Origin: Trachythela sp. YZ-2020
Taxonomy: Eukaryota; Cnidaria; Anthozoa; Malacalcyonacea; Clavulariidae
Direction: 5' to 3'
Assembly: GCA_016169945.1 (NCBI GenBank)
Contig: JADLSH010000008.1
Span: 1 to 64,000, forward strand
DNA length: 64,000 nt
In this document: positions 1 through 15,340 of the stretch, one piece after another
Position numbering within the stretch: the first letter of the stretch is position 1
Layout: each line of letters begins with the position of its first letter
Notes under the pieces: generated by a model
Databases searched by the model: none
What the model saw: the letters and a program-made list of their open reading frames with translations, nothing else
What the model was told of the DNA's origin: nothing
Translations under genes and position numbers: made by a program

Positions 1-1542
1 GTCAGTTTTGACTCTACCAAACACCACAAGTTATACATATGACGTTAACTGTACAAATGCACTTTACTTAGAAGGTATATTGTAAGAAGACTGCTGTCAG
101 TTTTGACTCTACCAAACACCACAATTAATACATATGACGTTAACTTTACAAATGCACTTTACTTAATAAGGTATATTGTAAGAATACTGCTGACAGAATT
201 CACTATACCAAACACCACAAGTTATACAAAAGACTTTAACTGTACAAATTCACTATACTTAGAAGATATATTGGCAAGAAGACTGCTGTCGGTTTTGACT
301 CTACCAAACACCACAAGTTGATTATACATATGACGTTAACAGCCTGAATGCACTTTACTTAAGAAGATATATTGTAAGAAGACTGCTTCCGGTTTTGACT
401 CTACCGACACCACAAGTTATACATATGACGTTAACTGTACAAATGCACTTTACTTAAGAGGTATATTGTAAGAAGACTGTGTCAGTTTTGACTCTACCAA
501 ACACCACAAGTTATACATATGACGTTAGCAACTGTACTAAATGCACTTTACTTAAGAAGAACATGTTGTAAGAAGACTGCTTTGTCAGTTTTGACTCTAC
601 CAAACACCACAAGTTATACCATGCTGACGTTAACTTTGCTACAAATGCACTTTAGAAGGTATATTGTAAGAAGACTGCTGTCAGATTTTGACTCCTACCA
701 ATGAAACACACCACAAGTTATACATATGACGTTAACTGTACATATTTACTTTACTTAAGAAGGTATATTGTTATAAGTCTGCTGTCAGTTTTGACTCTAC
801 CAAATACCACAAGTTATACATATGACGTTAACTGTACCAAATGCACTTTACTTAAGAAGGTATATTGTGCAGAAGGTGCTGTCAGTTTTGACTCTACCAA
901 ACACCACAAGTTATACATATGACGTTAACTAATACAAATGCACTTTACTTAAGAAGGTATATGTTGTAAGAAGACTGCTGTCCAGTTTTGACTCTACCAA
1001 ACACCCACAAGTTATACATATGACGTTAACTGGTATAAATGCACTTTACTTAAGAAGATATATTGTAAGAAGACTGCTGTCAGTTTTGACTCCTACCAAA
1101 CAATCCACGAAGTTTATACATATGACGTTAACTGTACAAATGCACTTTACTTAAGAAGATATATTGTGAAGACTCCTGTCAGTTGCAGACTCTACCAAAC
1201 ACCACAGAGTTATACATATGACGTTAACTGTACAAATGCACTTTACTTAGAAGGGTATATTGTAAGAAGACTGCCTGTCAGTTTTGACTCTACCAAACAC
1301 CTACAGGAGTTATACATATGACGTTAACTTTGTACAAATGCACTTTACTTGAAGAGAAGATATATTGTAAAGAAGACTGCTGTCAGTTTTGACTCTACAA
1401 ACACCACAAGTTATATATATGACGTTAACTGTACAAATGCACTTTACTTAAGAAGGTATATTGCTTAAAAGAAGACTGCTGTCAGTTTTGACTCTACCAA
1501 ACACTACAAGTTATACATATGACGTTAACTGTACAAATGCAC

Positions 1543-1606
1543 CTACCGCAGCCAGCACTACGATCTACTGTCGACCACCACCACATGCCATACGACGACC
1601 CACGCA
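1543..1606. other. 64-bp non-satellite insertion inside a monomer
   Basis: A satellite unit is interrupted between its aaatgcac and tttacttaag segments by about 64 bp that do not resemble the monomer. The insert is rich in short CA, CC and GA words (for example tcgaccaccaccacatgcc). No terminal repeats or target duplication are visible. It could be a true insertion or an uncorrected long-read artefact. Confidence 0.6.
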
Positions 1607-4600
1607 TTTACTTAAGTTAAGGTATATTGTAAGAAGATTGCTGTCAGTTTTGACTCTACCAAACACCACAAGTTATACATATGACGTTAACTGCAAATGC
1701 ACTTTACTTAAGGTATATTGTAAGAAGACTGCTATCAGTTTTGACTCTACCAAACACCACAAGTTATACATATGATGTTAACTGTACAAATGCACTTTAC
1801 TTAGAAGGTATATTGTAAGAAGACTGCTGTCAGTTTTGACTCTACCAAACACCACAAGTTATACATATGACGTTAACTGTACAAATGCACTTTACTTAGA
1901 AGGTATATTGTAAGAAGACTGCTGTCAGTTTTGACTCTACCAAACACCACAAGTTATACATATGACGTTAACTGTACAAATGCACTTTACTTAAGAAGGT
2001 ATATTGTAAGAAGACTGCTGTCAGTTTTGACTCTACCAAACACCACAAGTTATACATATGACGTTAACTGTACAAATGCACTTTACTTAAGATATGTTGT
2101 AAGAGAAGACCTTATCCAGTTTTGACTCTACCGACACCACAAGTTCTCCCATATGACGTTAACTGTACCGATGCGCTACTTTGAAAGGTATATTGTAAGA
2201 AGACTGCTGTCAGTTTTGACTCTACCAAACACCACAAGTTATACATATGACGTTAACTGTACAAATGCACTTTACTTAAGAAGGTATATTGTAAGAAGAT
2301 TGCTGTCAGTTTTGACTCTACCAAACACCACAAGTTATATATGACGTTAACTGTACAAATGCACTTTACTTAAGAAGGTATATTGTAAGAAGACTGCTGT
2401 CAGTTTTGACTCTACCAAACACCACAAGTTATACATATGACGTTAACTGTACAAATGCACTTTACTTAAGAAGGTATATTGTAAGAAGACTGCTGTCAGT
2501 TTTGACTCTACCAAACACCACAAGTTATACATATGACGTTAACAGCCACCGATACACTTACTTAAATTATGTTGTAGAAGACTGCTGTCTGATTTTGACT
2601 CTACAAGCCTACAGAGATTATGAATGCCAGCGTCTTTGTACAAATGCACTTTACTTAAGAAGGTATATTGTAAGAAGACTGCTGTCAGTTTTGACTCTAC
2701 CAAACACCACAAGTTATACATGACGTTAACTGTACAAATGCACTTTACTTAGAAGGTATATTGTAAGAAGACTGCTGTCAGTTTTGACTCTACCAAACAC
2801 CACAAGTTATAGATATGACGTTAACTGTACAAATGCACTTTACTTAAGAAGGTATATTGTAAGAAGACTGCTGTCAGTTTTGACTCTACCAAACACCACA
2901 AGTTATACATTTGACGTTAACTGTACAAATGCACTTTACTTAAGAAGGTATATTGTAAGAAGACTGCTGTCAGTTTTGACTCTACCAAACACCACAAGTT
3001 ATACATATGACGTTAACTGTACAAATGCACTTTACTTAAGAAGGTATATTGGTAAGAAGACTGCTGTCAGTTTGACTCTACCAAACACCACAAGTTATAC
3101 ATATGACGTTAACTGTACAAATGCACTTTACTTAAGAAGGTATATTGTAAGAAGACTGCTGTCAGTTTTGACTCTACCAAACACCACAAGTTATACATAT
3201 GACGTTAACTGTATCAAATGCACTTTACTTAAGAAGGTATATTGTAAGAAGACTGCTGTCAGTTTGACTCTACCAAACACCACAAGTTATACATATGACG
3301 TTAACTGTACAAATGCACTTTACTTAAGAAGGTATATTGTAAGAAGACTGCTGTCAGTTTGACTCTACCAAACACCACAAGTTATACATATGACGTTAAC
3401 TGTACAAATGCACTTTACTTAAGAAGGTATATTGTAAGAAGACTGCTGTCAGTTTTGACTCTACCAAACACCACAAGTTATACATATGACGTTAACTGTA
3501 CAAATGCACTTTACTTAAGAAGGTATATTGTAAGAAGACTGCTGTCAGTTTTGACTCTACCAAACACCACAAGTTATACATATGACGTTAACTGTACAAA
3601 TGCACTTTACTTAAGAAGGTATATTGTAAGAAGACTGCTGTCAGTTTTGACTCTACCAAACACCACAAGTTATACATATGACGTTAACTGTATAAATGCA
3701 CTTTACTTAAGAAGATATATTGTAAGAAGACTGCTGTCAGTTTTGACTCTACCAAACACCACAAGTTATACATATGACGTTAACTGTACAAATGCACTTT
3801 ACTTAGAAGGTATATTGTAAGAAGACTGCTGTCAGTTTTGACTCTACCAAACACCACAAGTTATACATATGACGTTAACTGTACAAATGCACTTTACTTA
3901 AGAAGGTATATTGTAAGAAGACTGCTGTCAGTTTTGACTCTACCAAACACCACAAGTTATACATATGACGTTAACTGTACAAATGCACTTTACTTAAGAA
4001 GGTATATTGTAAGAAGACTGCTGTCAGTTTTGACTCTACCAAACACCACAAGTTATACATATGACGTTAACTGTACAAATGCACTTTACTTAAGAAGGTA
4101 TATTGTAAGAAGAATGCTGTCAGTTTTGACTCTACAAACACCACAAGTTATACATTTGACGTTAACTGTACAAATGCACTTTACTTAAGAAGGTATATTG
4201 TAAAGAAGACTGCTATCAGTTTTGACTCTACCAAACACCACAAGTTATACATATGACGTTAACTGTACAAATGCACTTTTACTTAAGAAGGTATATTGTG
4301 AAGACTGCTGTCAGTTTTGACTCTACCAAACACCACAAGTTATACATATGACGTTAACTGTACAAATGCACTTTACTTAAGAAGGTATATTGTAAGAAGA
4401 CTGCTGTCAGTTTTGACTCTACCAAACACCACAAGTTATACATATGACGTTAACTGTACAAATGCACTTTACTTAAGAAGATATATTGTAAGAAGACTGC
4501 TGTCAGTTTTGACTCTACCAAACACCACAAGTTATACATATGACGTTAACTGTACAAATGCACTTTACTTAAGAAGGTATATTGTAAGAAGACTGCTGTC

Positions 4601-5368
4601 AGTTTGACTCTACCAAACACCACAAGTTATACATATGACGTTAACTGTACAAATGCACTTTACTTAAGAAGGTATATTGTGTAAGAAGACTGCTGTCAGT
4701 TTTGACTCTACCAAACACCACAAGTTATACATATGACGTTAACTGTACAAATGCACTTTACTTAGAAGGTATATTGTAAGAAGACTGCTGTCAGTTTTGA
4801 CTCTACAAAACACCACAAGTTATACATATGACGTTAACTGTATAAATGCACTTTACTTAAGAAGGTATATTGTAAGAAGACTGCTGTCAGTTTTGACTCT
4901 ACCAAACACCACAAGTTATACATATGACGTTAACTGTATAAATGCACTTTACTTAGAAGATATATTGTAAGAAGACTGCTGTCAGTTTTGACTCTACCAA
5001 ACACCACAAGATTATACATATGACGTTAACTGTACAAATGCACTTTACTTAAGAAGGTATATTGTAAGAAGACTGCTGTCAGTTTGACTCTACAAACACC
5101 ACAAGTTATACATATGACGTTAACTGTACAAATGCACTTTACTTAAGAAGGTATATTGTAGAAGACTGCTGTCAGTTTTGACTCTACCAAACACCACAAG
5201 TTATACATATGACGTTAACTGTATAAATGCACTTTACTTAAGAAGGTATATTGTAAGAAGACTGCTGTCAGTTTGACTCTACCAAAACACCACAAGTTAT
5301 ACATATGACGTTAACTGTACAAATGCACTTTACTTAGAAGGTATATTGTAAGAAGACTGCTGTCAGTT

Positions 5369-8056
5369 TTGACTCTACCAAACACCACAAGTTATACATA
5401 TGACGTTAACTGTATAAATGCACTTTACTTAAGAAGATATTGTAAGAAGACTGCTGTCGTTTTGACTCTACCAAACACCACAAGTTATACATATGACGTT
5501 AACTGTACAAATGCACTTTACTTAAGAAGATATATTGTAAGAAGACTGCTGTCAGTTTTGACTCTACCAAACACCACAAGTTATACATATGACGTTAACT
5601 GTACAAATGCACTTTACTTAAGAAGGTATATTGTAAGAAGACTGCTGTCAGTTTTGACTCTACCAAACACCACAAGTTATACATATGACGTTAACTGTAC
5701 AAATGCACTTTACTTAAGAAGGTATATTGTAAGAAGACTGCTGTCAGTTATGACTCTACCAAACACTACAAGTTATACATATGACGTTAACTGTACAAAT
5801 GCACTTTACTTAAGAAGGTATATTGTAAGAAGATTGCTGTCAGTTTTGACTCTACCAAACACCACAAGTTATACATATGACGTTAACTGTACAAATGCAC
5901 TTTACTTAAGAAGGTATATTGTAAGAAGACTGCTGTCAGTTTTGACTCTACCAAACACCACAAGTTATACATATGACGTTAACTGTACAAATGCACTTTA
6001 CTTAAGAAGGTATATTGTAAGAAGACTGCTGTCAGTTTTGACTCTACCAAACACCACAAGTTATACATATGACGTTAACTGTACAAATGCACTTTACTTA
6101 AGAAGGTATATTGTAAGAAGACTGCTGTCAGTTTTGACTCTACCAAACACCACAAGTTATACATATGACGTTAACTGTACAAATGCACTTTACTTAAGAA
6201 GGTATATTGTAAGAAGACTGCTGTCAGTTTTGACTCTACCAAACACCACAAGTTATACATATGACGTTAACTGTACAAATGCACTTTACTTAAGAAGGTA
6301 TATTGTAAGAAGACTGCTGTCAGTTTTGACTCTACCAAACACCACAAGTTATACATATGACGTTAACTGTACAAATGCACTTTACTTAAGAAGGTATATT
6401 GTAAGAAGACTGCTGTCAGTTTTGACTCTACCAAACACCACAAGTTATACATATGACGTTAACTGTACAAATGCACTTTACTTAAGAAGGTATATTGTAA
6501 GAAGACTGCTGTCAGTTTTGACTCTACCAAACACCACAAGTTATACATATGACGTTAACTGTACAAATGCACTTTACTTAAGAAGGTATATTGTAAGAAG
6601 ACTGCTGTCAGTTTTGACTCTACCAAACACCACAAGTTATACATATGACGTTAACTGTACAAATGCACTTTACTTAAGAAGGTATATTGTAAGAAGACTG
6701 CTGTCAGTTTTGACTCTACCAAACACCACAAGTTATACATATGACGTTAACTGTACAAATGCACTTTACTTAAGAAGGTATATTGTAAGAAGACTGCTGT
6801 CAGTTTTGACTCTACCAAACACCACAAGTTATACATATGACGTTAACTGTACAAATGCACTTTACTTAAGAAGATATATTGTAAGAAGACTGCTGTCAGT
6901 TTTGACTCTACCAAACACCACAAGTTATACATATGACGTTAACTGTATAAATGCACATTACTTTAGAAGATATATTGTAAGAAGACTGCTGTCAGTTTTG
7001 ACTCTACCAAACACCACAAGTTATACATATGACGTTAACTGTACAAATGCACTTTACTTAAGAAGGTATATTGTAAGAAGACTGCTGTCAGTTTTGACTC
7101 TACCAAACACCACAAGTTATACATATGACGTTAACTGTACAAATGCACTTTACTTAAGAAGATATATTGTAAGAAGACTGCTGTCAGTTTTGACTCTACC
7201 AAACACCACAAGTTATACATATGACGTTAACTGTACAAATGCACTTTACTTAAGAAGATATATTGTAAGAAGACTGCTGTCAGTTTTGACTCTACCAAAC
7301 ACCACAAGTTATACATATGACGTTAACTGTACAAATGCACTTTACTTAAGAAGATATATTGTAAGAAGACTGCTGTCAGTTTTGACTCTACCAAACACCA
7401 CAAGTTATACATATGACGTTAACTGTACAAATGCACTTTACTTAAGAAGATATATTGTAAGAAGACTGCTGTCAGTTTTGACTCTACCAAACACCACAAG
7501 TTATACATATGACGTTAACTGTACAAATGCACTTTACTTAAGAAGGTATATTGTAAGAAGACTGCTGTCAGTTTTGACTCTACCAAACACCACAAGTTAT
7601 ACATATGACGTTAACTGTACAAATGCACTTTACTTAAGAAGGTATATTGTAAGAAGACTGCTGTCAGTTTTGACTCTACCAAACACCACAAGTTATACAT
7701 ATGACGTTAACTGTACAAATGCACTTTACTTAAGAAGGTATATTGTAAGAAGTATGCTGTCAGTTTTGACTCTACCAAACACCACAAGTTATACATATGA
7801 CGTTAACTGTACAAATGCACTTTACTTAAGAAGGTATATTGTAAGAAGATTGCTGTCAGTTTTGACTCTACCAAACACCACAAGTTATACATATGACGTT
7901 AACTGTACAAATGCACTTTACTTAAGAAGGTATATTGTAAGAAGACTGCTGTCAGTTTTGACTCTACCAAACACCACAAGTTATACATTTGACGTTAACT
8001 GTACAAATGCACTTTACTTAAGAAGGTATATTGTAAGAAGACTGCTGTCAGTTTGA
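5369..8056 (+). repeat. Homogeneous satellite core with passenger open frame
   Basis: Twenty-eight consecutive 96-bp units here carry no frame-breaking indel, so an 895-codon frame is open. It repeats a 32-residue unit containing TLPNTTSYTYDVNCTNALYL. The frame follows directly from a unit length divisible by three plus the absence of stops in one frame of the monomer. There is no unique N-terminus, no splice structure and no non-repetitive coding sequence. I regard it as a passenger frame, not a gene. Within it, units carrying aagatat instead of aaggtat cluster around 6,870-6,970 and 7,160-7,450, which points to recent local amplification by unequal exchange. Confidence 0.85.
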
Positions 8057-11000
8057 CTCTACCAAACACCACAAGTTATACATATGACGTTAACTGTACA
8101 AATGCACTTTACTTAAGAAGGTATATTGTAAGAAGACTGCTGTCAGTTTGACTCTACCAAACACCACAAGTTATACATATGACGTTAACTGTACAAATGC
8201 ACTTTACTTAAGAAGGTATATTGTAAGAAGACTGCTGTCAGTTTTGACTCTACCAAACACCACAAGTTATACATATGACGTTAACTGTACAAATGCACTT
8301 TACTTAAGAAGGTATATTGTAAGAAGATTGCTGTCAGTTTTGACTCTACCAAACACCACAAGTTATACATATGACGTTAACTGTACAAATGCACTTTACT
8401 TAAGAAGTATATTGTAAGAAGACTGCTGTCAGTTTTGACTCTACCAAACACTACAAGTTATACATATGACGTTAACTGTATAAATGCACTTTACTTAAGA
8501 AGGTATATTGTAAGAAGACTGCTGTCAGTTTTGACTCTACCAAACACCACAAGTTATACATATGACGTTAACTGTACAAATGCACTTTACTTAAGAAGGT
8601 ATATTGTAAGAAGACTGCTGTCAGTTTGACTCTACCAAACACCACAAGTTATACGTATGACGTTAACTGTACAAATGCACTTTACTTAAGAAGGTATATT
8701 GTAAGAAGACTGCTGTCAGTTTTGACTCTACCAAACACCACAAGTTATACATATGACGTTAACTGTACAAATGCACTTTACTTAAGAAGGTATATTGTAA
8801 GAAGACTGCTGTCAGTTTTGACTCTACCAAACACCACAAGTTATACATATGACGTTAACTGTACAAATGCACTTTACTTAAGAAGATATATTGTAAGAAG
8901 ACTGCTGTCAGTTTTGACTCTACCAAACACCACAAGTTATACATATGACGTTAACTGTACAAATGCACTTTACTTAGAAGATATATTGTAAGAAGACTGC
9001 TGTCAGTTTTGACTCTACCAAACACCACAAGTTATACATATGACGTTAACTGTACAAATGCACTTTACTTAGAAGATATATTGTAAGAAGACTGCTGTCA
9101 GTTTTGACTCTACCAAACACCACAAGTTATACATATGACGTTAACTGTACAAATGCACTTTTCACTTAAGAAGATATATTGTAAGAAGACTGCTGTCAGT
9201 TTTGACTCTACCAAACACCACAAGTTATACATATGACGTTAACTGTACAAATGCACTTTACTTAAGAAGATATATTGTAAGAAGACTGCTGTCAGTTTTG
9301 ACTCTACCAAACACCACAAGTTATACATATGACGTTAACTGTACAAATGCACTTTACTTAAGAAGGTATATTGTAAGAAGATTGCTGTCAGTTTTGACTC
9401 TACCAAACACCACAAGTTATACATATGACGTTAACTGTACAAATGCACTTTACTTAGAAGATATATTGTAAGAAGACTGCTGTCAGTTTGACTCTACCAA
9501 ACACTACAAGTTATACATATGACGTTAACTGTACAAATGCACTTTACTTAAGAAGATATATTGTAAGAAGACTGCTGTCAGTTTTGACTCTACCAAACAC
9601 CACAAGTTATACATATGACGTTAACTGTACAAATGCACTTACTTAGAAGGTATGTTAGTAAGAAGACTGCTGTCAGTTTTGACTCTACCAAACACCACAA
9701 GTTATACATATGACGTTAACTGTACAAATGCACTTTACTTAAGAAGGTATATTGTAAGAAGACTGCTGTCAGTTTGACTCTACCAAACACCACAAGTTAT
9801 ACATATGACGTTAACTGTACAAATGCACTTTACTTAAGAAGGTATATTGTAAGAAGACTGCTGTCAGTTTTGACTCTACCAAACACCACAAGTTATACAT
9901 ATGACGTTAACTGTACAAATGCACTTTACTTAAGAAGGTATATTGTAAGAAGACTGCTGTCAGTTTTGACTCTACCAAACACCACAAGTTATACATATGA
10001 CGTTAACTGTACAAATGCACTTTACTTAAGAAGGTATATTGTAAGAAGACTGCTGTCAGTTTTGACTCTACCAAACACCACAAGTTATACATATGACGTT
10101 AACTGTACAAATGCACTTTACTTAAGAAGGTATATTGTAAGAAGACTGCTGTCAGTTTGACTCTACCAAACACCACAAGTTATACATATGACGTTAACTG
10201 TACAAATGCACTTTACTTAAGAAGATATATTGTAAGAAGACTGCTGTCAGTTTGACTCTACCAAACACCACAAGTTATACATATGACGTTAACTGTACAA
10301 ATGCACTTTACTTAGAAGGTATATTGTAAGAAGACTGCTGTCAGTTTGACTCTACACCACAAGTTATGCATTTGACGTTAACTTTGTTACAAATGCGCTA
10401 CTTAGAGGTATGTTGTAAAGAAGACTACTTTGTCAGTTTTGACTCTACCAAAACTACACAAGTTATACTGTTTGACGTTAACTGTACAAATACTTTGCCA
10501 AGAAGGTATATTGTGAAGACTGCTGTCTCAGTTTGACTCTACCAAACACCACAAGTTATACATATGACGTTAACTGTACAAATGCACTTTACTTAAGAAG
10601 GTATATTGTAAGAAGACTGCTGTCAGTTTTGACTCTACCAAACACCACAAGTTATACATATGACGTTAACTGTACAAATGCACTTTACTTAAGAAGGTAT
10701 ATTGTAAGAAGACTGCTGTCAGTTTTGACTCTACCAAACACCACAAGTTATACATATGACGTTAACGGTCCAAATGCACTTACTTAAGAAGATATTTTGT
10801 AAGAAGACTGCTGTCAGTTTTGACTCTACCAAACACCACAAGTTATACATATGACGTTAACTGTACAAATGCACTTTACTTAAGAAGGTATATTGTAAGA
10901 AGACTGCTGTCAGTTTTGACTCTACCAAACACCACAAGTTATACATATGACGTTAACTGTATAAATGCATTACTTAGAGAAGATATATTGTAGAAGACTC

Positions 11001-14000
11001 CTGTCGGATACGGCTCACAAACACACAAGTTATACATACTTGACGTTAACTGTACAAATGCACTTTACTTAAGAAGGTATATTGTAAGAAGACTGCTGTC
11101 AGTTTTGACTCATACCAAACACCACAAGTTATACATATGACGTTAACTGTACAAATGCACTTTACTTAAGAAGGTATATTGTAAGAAGACTGCTGTCAGT
11201 TTTGACTCTACAAACACCACAAGTTATACACATATGACTGACGTTAACTGTACAAATGCACTTTAACTTAAGAAGGTATATTGTAAGAAGACTGCTTGTC
11301 AGTTTGACTCTACCAAACACCACAAGTTATACATATGACGTTAACTTTGTACAAATGCACTTTACTTAAGGGTATATGTGTAAGAAGATTGCTGTCGTTT
11401 TGGCAGCTCTACCAAACACCACAAGTTATACATATGACACGATGCTATGTACAAATGCACTTTACTTAGAAGGTATATTGTAAGAAGACTCACTGTCAGT
11501 TTGACGGTCTACCAAACACCACACAAGTTATACATATGAAGCGTTAACTGTACAAATACGCTACTTAAGAAGGTATATTGTAGAAGATTGCTATCGATTT
11601 TGACTCTACCGACTTTTACAAATTATCATATGACGTTAACAACTCAAATGCACTTTACTTAAGAAGATATATTTATTAAGAAAGACTGCTGTCTAGTTTT
11701 GACTCTACCAAAACACCACCAAGTTATACATATGACGTTAACTGTTACAAATGCACTTTACTTAGAAGGTATATTGTAAGAAGACTGCTGTCAGTTTTGA
11801 CTCTACCAAACACCACAAGTTATACATATGACGTTAACTGTACAAAATTACTGCACTTTACTTAGAAGGTATATTGTAAGAAGGTGCTGCTCAGTTTTGA
11901 CTCCCCACCAAACACACAGGGTGCCATATGACGTTAACTGTACAAATACTTTATAGAAGGCTCAGCCATAAGGAGAAGATTGCTGTCAGTTTTGACTCTA
12001 CCAAACACCACACAAGTTATACATATGGCGTTAACTTTGTACAAATGCGCTACTTAAGAGGTATGACCCCAGCAGAAGACTGGCATAGTTCTGGCTTTGC
12101 AAACACACAGAAGTTATACATATGACGTTAACTTTGTACAAATGCACTTTACTTAGAAAGGTATATTGTAAGAAGACTGCTGTCAGTTTTGACTCTACCA
12201 AACACCACAAGTTATACATATGACATTCTTTGTACCACAAATACACTTTTACTTAGAAGGTATATTGCGAAGACTGCTGTCAGTTTTTGACTCTACCATT
12301 TAAGTTATACATATGACGTTAACTGTACAAATGCACTTTACTTTCCAAGAGAAGGTATATTGTAGAAGACTGCTGTCAGTTTTGACTCATACACCCAAAC
12401 ACCACAAGTTATACATATGACGTTAACTGGTACCAAATGCACTTTACTTAAGAAGGTATATTGAAGAAGACTGCTGTCAGTTTTTGACTCTACCAAACAC
12501 CACAAGTTAATACAATATGACGTTAACTGTGACAAATGCACTTTACTTAGAAGGTATATTGTAGAGAAGATTGCGCTGTCAGTTTTGACTCTACCAAACA
12601 CCACAAGTTATACATATGAGCGTTAACTCATTACAAATGCACTTTACTTAAGAAGGTATATTGTAAGAGAAGATTGCTGTCAGTTTTGACTCTACCAAAC
12701 ACCACAAGTTATACATGCCAATGACGTTAACTGTACAAAATGCACTTTACTTAAGAAGGTATAGTAGCAAGAAGACTGCTTTTGTCAGTTTTGTTTGCTC
12801 TACCAAACACCATGATTATGCATATGAGCGTTAACTGTACAATGCACTTGCTACTTAGAAAGGTATCGCCATTGTAAGAAGACTGCTGTCAGTTTTGACT
12901 CTACCAAACACCACAAGTTATACAACAGCGTTAACTTTATACAATGTAACTGCACTTGAAAGTATATTGTAAAAGACTGCTGTCAGTTTTGACTCTACCA
13001 AACTTCTAGAGAGATTATATATGACGTTAACTGTACCAAATGATACTTTGCACTTAAGAAGGTATATTTGTAAGAAGATTGCTGTCAGTTTTGACTCTAC
13101 CAAACACCTGCAAGTTATACATATGAGCGTTAACTGTATAAATGCACTTTACTTAAGAAGATATATTGTAAGAAGACTGCTGTCAGTTTTTGACTCTACC
13201 AAACACCACAAGTTATACATATGACGTTAACTGTACTTTAAATGCACATTACTTAAGAAGATATATTGTGAAGACTGCTGTCAGTTTTGACTCTACCAAA
13301 CACCACAAGTTATACATATGAGCGTTAACTGTACAAATGCACTTTACTTAAGAAGGTATATTGTAAGAGAGACTGCTGTCAGATTTTGACTCTACCCAAA
13401 CACCACAAAGTTATACATTTGACTTTGATTAACTTGTACAAATACTTTACTTAAGAAGGTATATTGTAAGAAGACTGCTGTCAGTTTTTGGACTCCTACC
13501 AAACACCACAAGTTATACATTTGACGTTAACTTTGTACAAATGCACTTTTACTTAAGAAGGTATATTGTAAGAAGACTGCTGTATCAGTTTTGACTCTAC
13601 CGACACACCACAAGTTATAGATATGACGTTAACTGTACAAATGCACTTTACTTAAGAAGGTATATTGTAAGAAGACTGCTGTCAGTTTTGACTCTACCAA
13701 ACACCACAAGTTATACATTTGACGTTAACCATGTACAAATGCACTTTACTTAGAAGGTATATTGCCAAGAAGACTGCTCTGTATCAGTTTGACTCTACCA
13801 AACACCCACAAGTTATACATATGACGTTAACTGTACAAATGCACTTTACTTTATAGAGGGTATATTGTAAGAGAAGATTGCTGTCAGTTTTGACTCTACG
13901 ACACCACAAGTTATACATATGACGTTAACAATGTACAAATGCACTTTACTTAGAAGGTATATTGTAAAGAAGACTACTGTCAGTTTTGACTCTACTGCAA

Positions 14001-15340
14001 ACACCACAAGTTATACATTTGTTAACTGTACAAATGCACTTTACTTAGAGAGAGTATATTGTAAGAAGACTGCTGTCAGTTTTGACTCTACCAAACACCA
14101 CAGAGTTATACATGAAGCGTTAACTGTACAAATGCACTTTGCCAAGAAGGTATATTGTGTAAGAAGACTGTATCAGTTTTTGACTCTACCAAACTTCTAA
14201 GTTATACATTTGACGATTAACTGTACTGTACGATGCACTTTATAAAGAAGAAGGTATATTTGTAAGAAGACTGCTGTCAGTTTTGACTCTACCAAACACC
14301 ACAAGTTATACATATGGACGTTAACTGTACAAATGCACTTTACTTAAGAAGGTATATTGGCAAAGAAGACTGCTGTCAGTTTTGACTCTACCAAACACCA
14401 CAAGTTATACCATATGACGTTAACTGTACAAATGCACTTTACTTAAGAAGGTATATTGTAAGAAGACTGCTGTCAGTTTTGACTCTACCAAACACCACAA
14501 GTTATACATATGAAACGTTAACTGTACAAATGCACTTTACTTAAGAAGGTATGTTGCCAAGAAGAACTGCTGTCAGTTTTGACTCTACCAAACACCCAAG
14601 TTGCCATATGACGTTAACTGTATGATACACTTTGTAGAAGATATGTTGGCAAGAAGACTGCTGTCAGTTTTGACTCTTTACAAACACTGAGTTATACATA
14701 TGACGTTAACTGTATAAATACACATTGCACAGAAGATATATTAGCAAGAAGACTGCTGTCAGTTTTGACTCTCTGACACCTGAGTTATACATATGACGTT
14801 AACTGCTATAAATGCACTTTACTTTAGAAGATATATTGTAAGAAGACTGCTGCTGTCAGTTTTGACTCTACCAAACACCACAAGTTATGCATAATTTGAC
14901 GTTAACTATTGTACAAATGCACTTGCTGCCAAGAAGGTATATTGTAGCAAGAAGACTGCTGTCAGTTTTGACTCTACCAACACTTTCACAAGTTATACAT
15001 TTGACGTTATACTGTACGTTAACTGTATAAATGCACTTTACTTAAGAAGGTATATTGTAAGAGAAGACTGCTTTTGTCAGTTTTGACTCTACCAAAACAC
15101 CACAAGTTATACATATGACGCTGTTAACTGTATAAATGCACTTTACTTGAAGATTATATTCTAAGAAGACTGCTGTCAGTTTTGACTCTACCAAACCTAC
15201 CACAAGTTATACATATGACGTTAACTGTACAAATGCACTTTGCTGCATAGAAGATATATTGTAAGAAGACTGCTATCGAGTCAGTTTTGACTCTACCAAA
15301 CACCACACAAGTTATACATATGACGTTAATATAGGACTTG

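Larger units (their letters stand above)
1..15340. repeat. 96-bp satellite DNA array, about 160 monomers
   Basis: One monomer is repeated head to tail without spacers. It can be followed through the landmarks gtcagttttgactctacc, aaacaccacaagttatac, atatgacgttaactgtac, aaatgcactttacttaag and aaggtatattgtaagaag. The unit is 96 bp, so a 32-codon frame stays open across perfect copies. Recurrent variants are acaaatg/ataaatg, aaggtat/aagatat, ttaagaag/ttagaag and three or four Ts in the first block. Copies between about 2,784 and 10,350 are nearly identical; both ends are full of small insertions and deletions. The array starts before the window and decays into unique sequence near 15,340. No family name is recognised. 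It is non-coding satellite, not CRISPR, because there are no spacers. Confidence 0.97.

Noticed and set aside
1..15340. CRISPR-like or protein-coding interpretation of the repeated array
   Set aside because: Monomers abut without unique spacers, and the open frames are a result of the 96-bp unit length.
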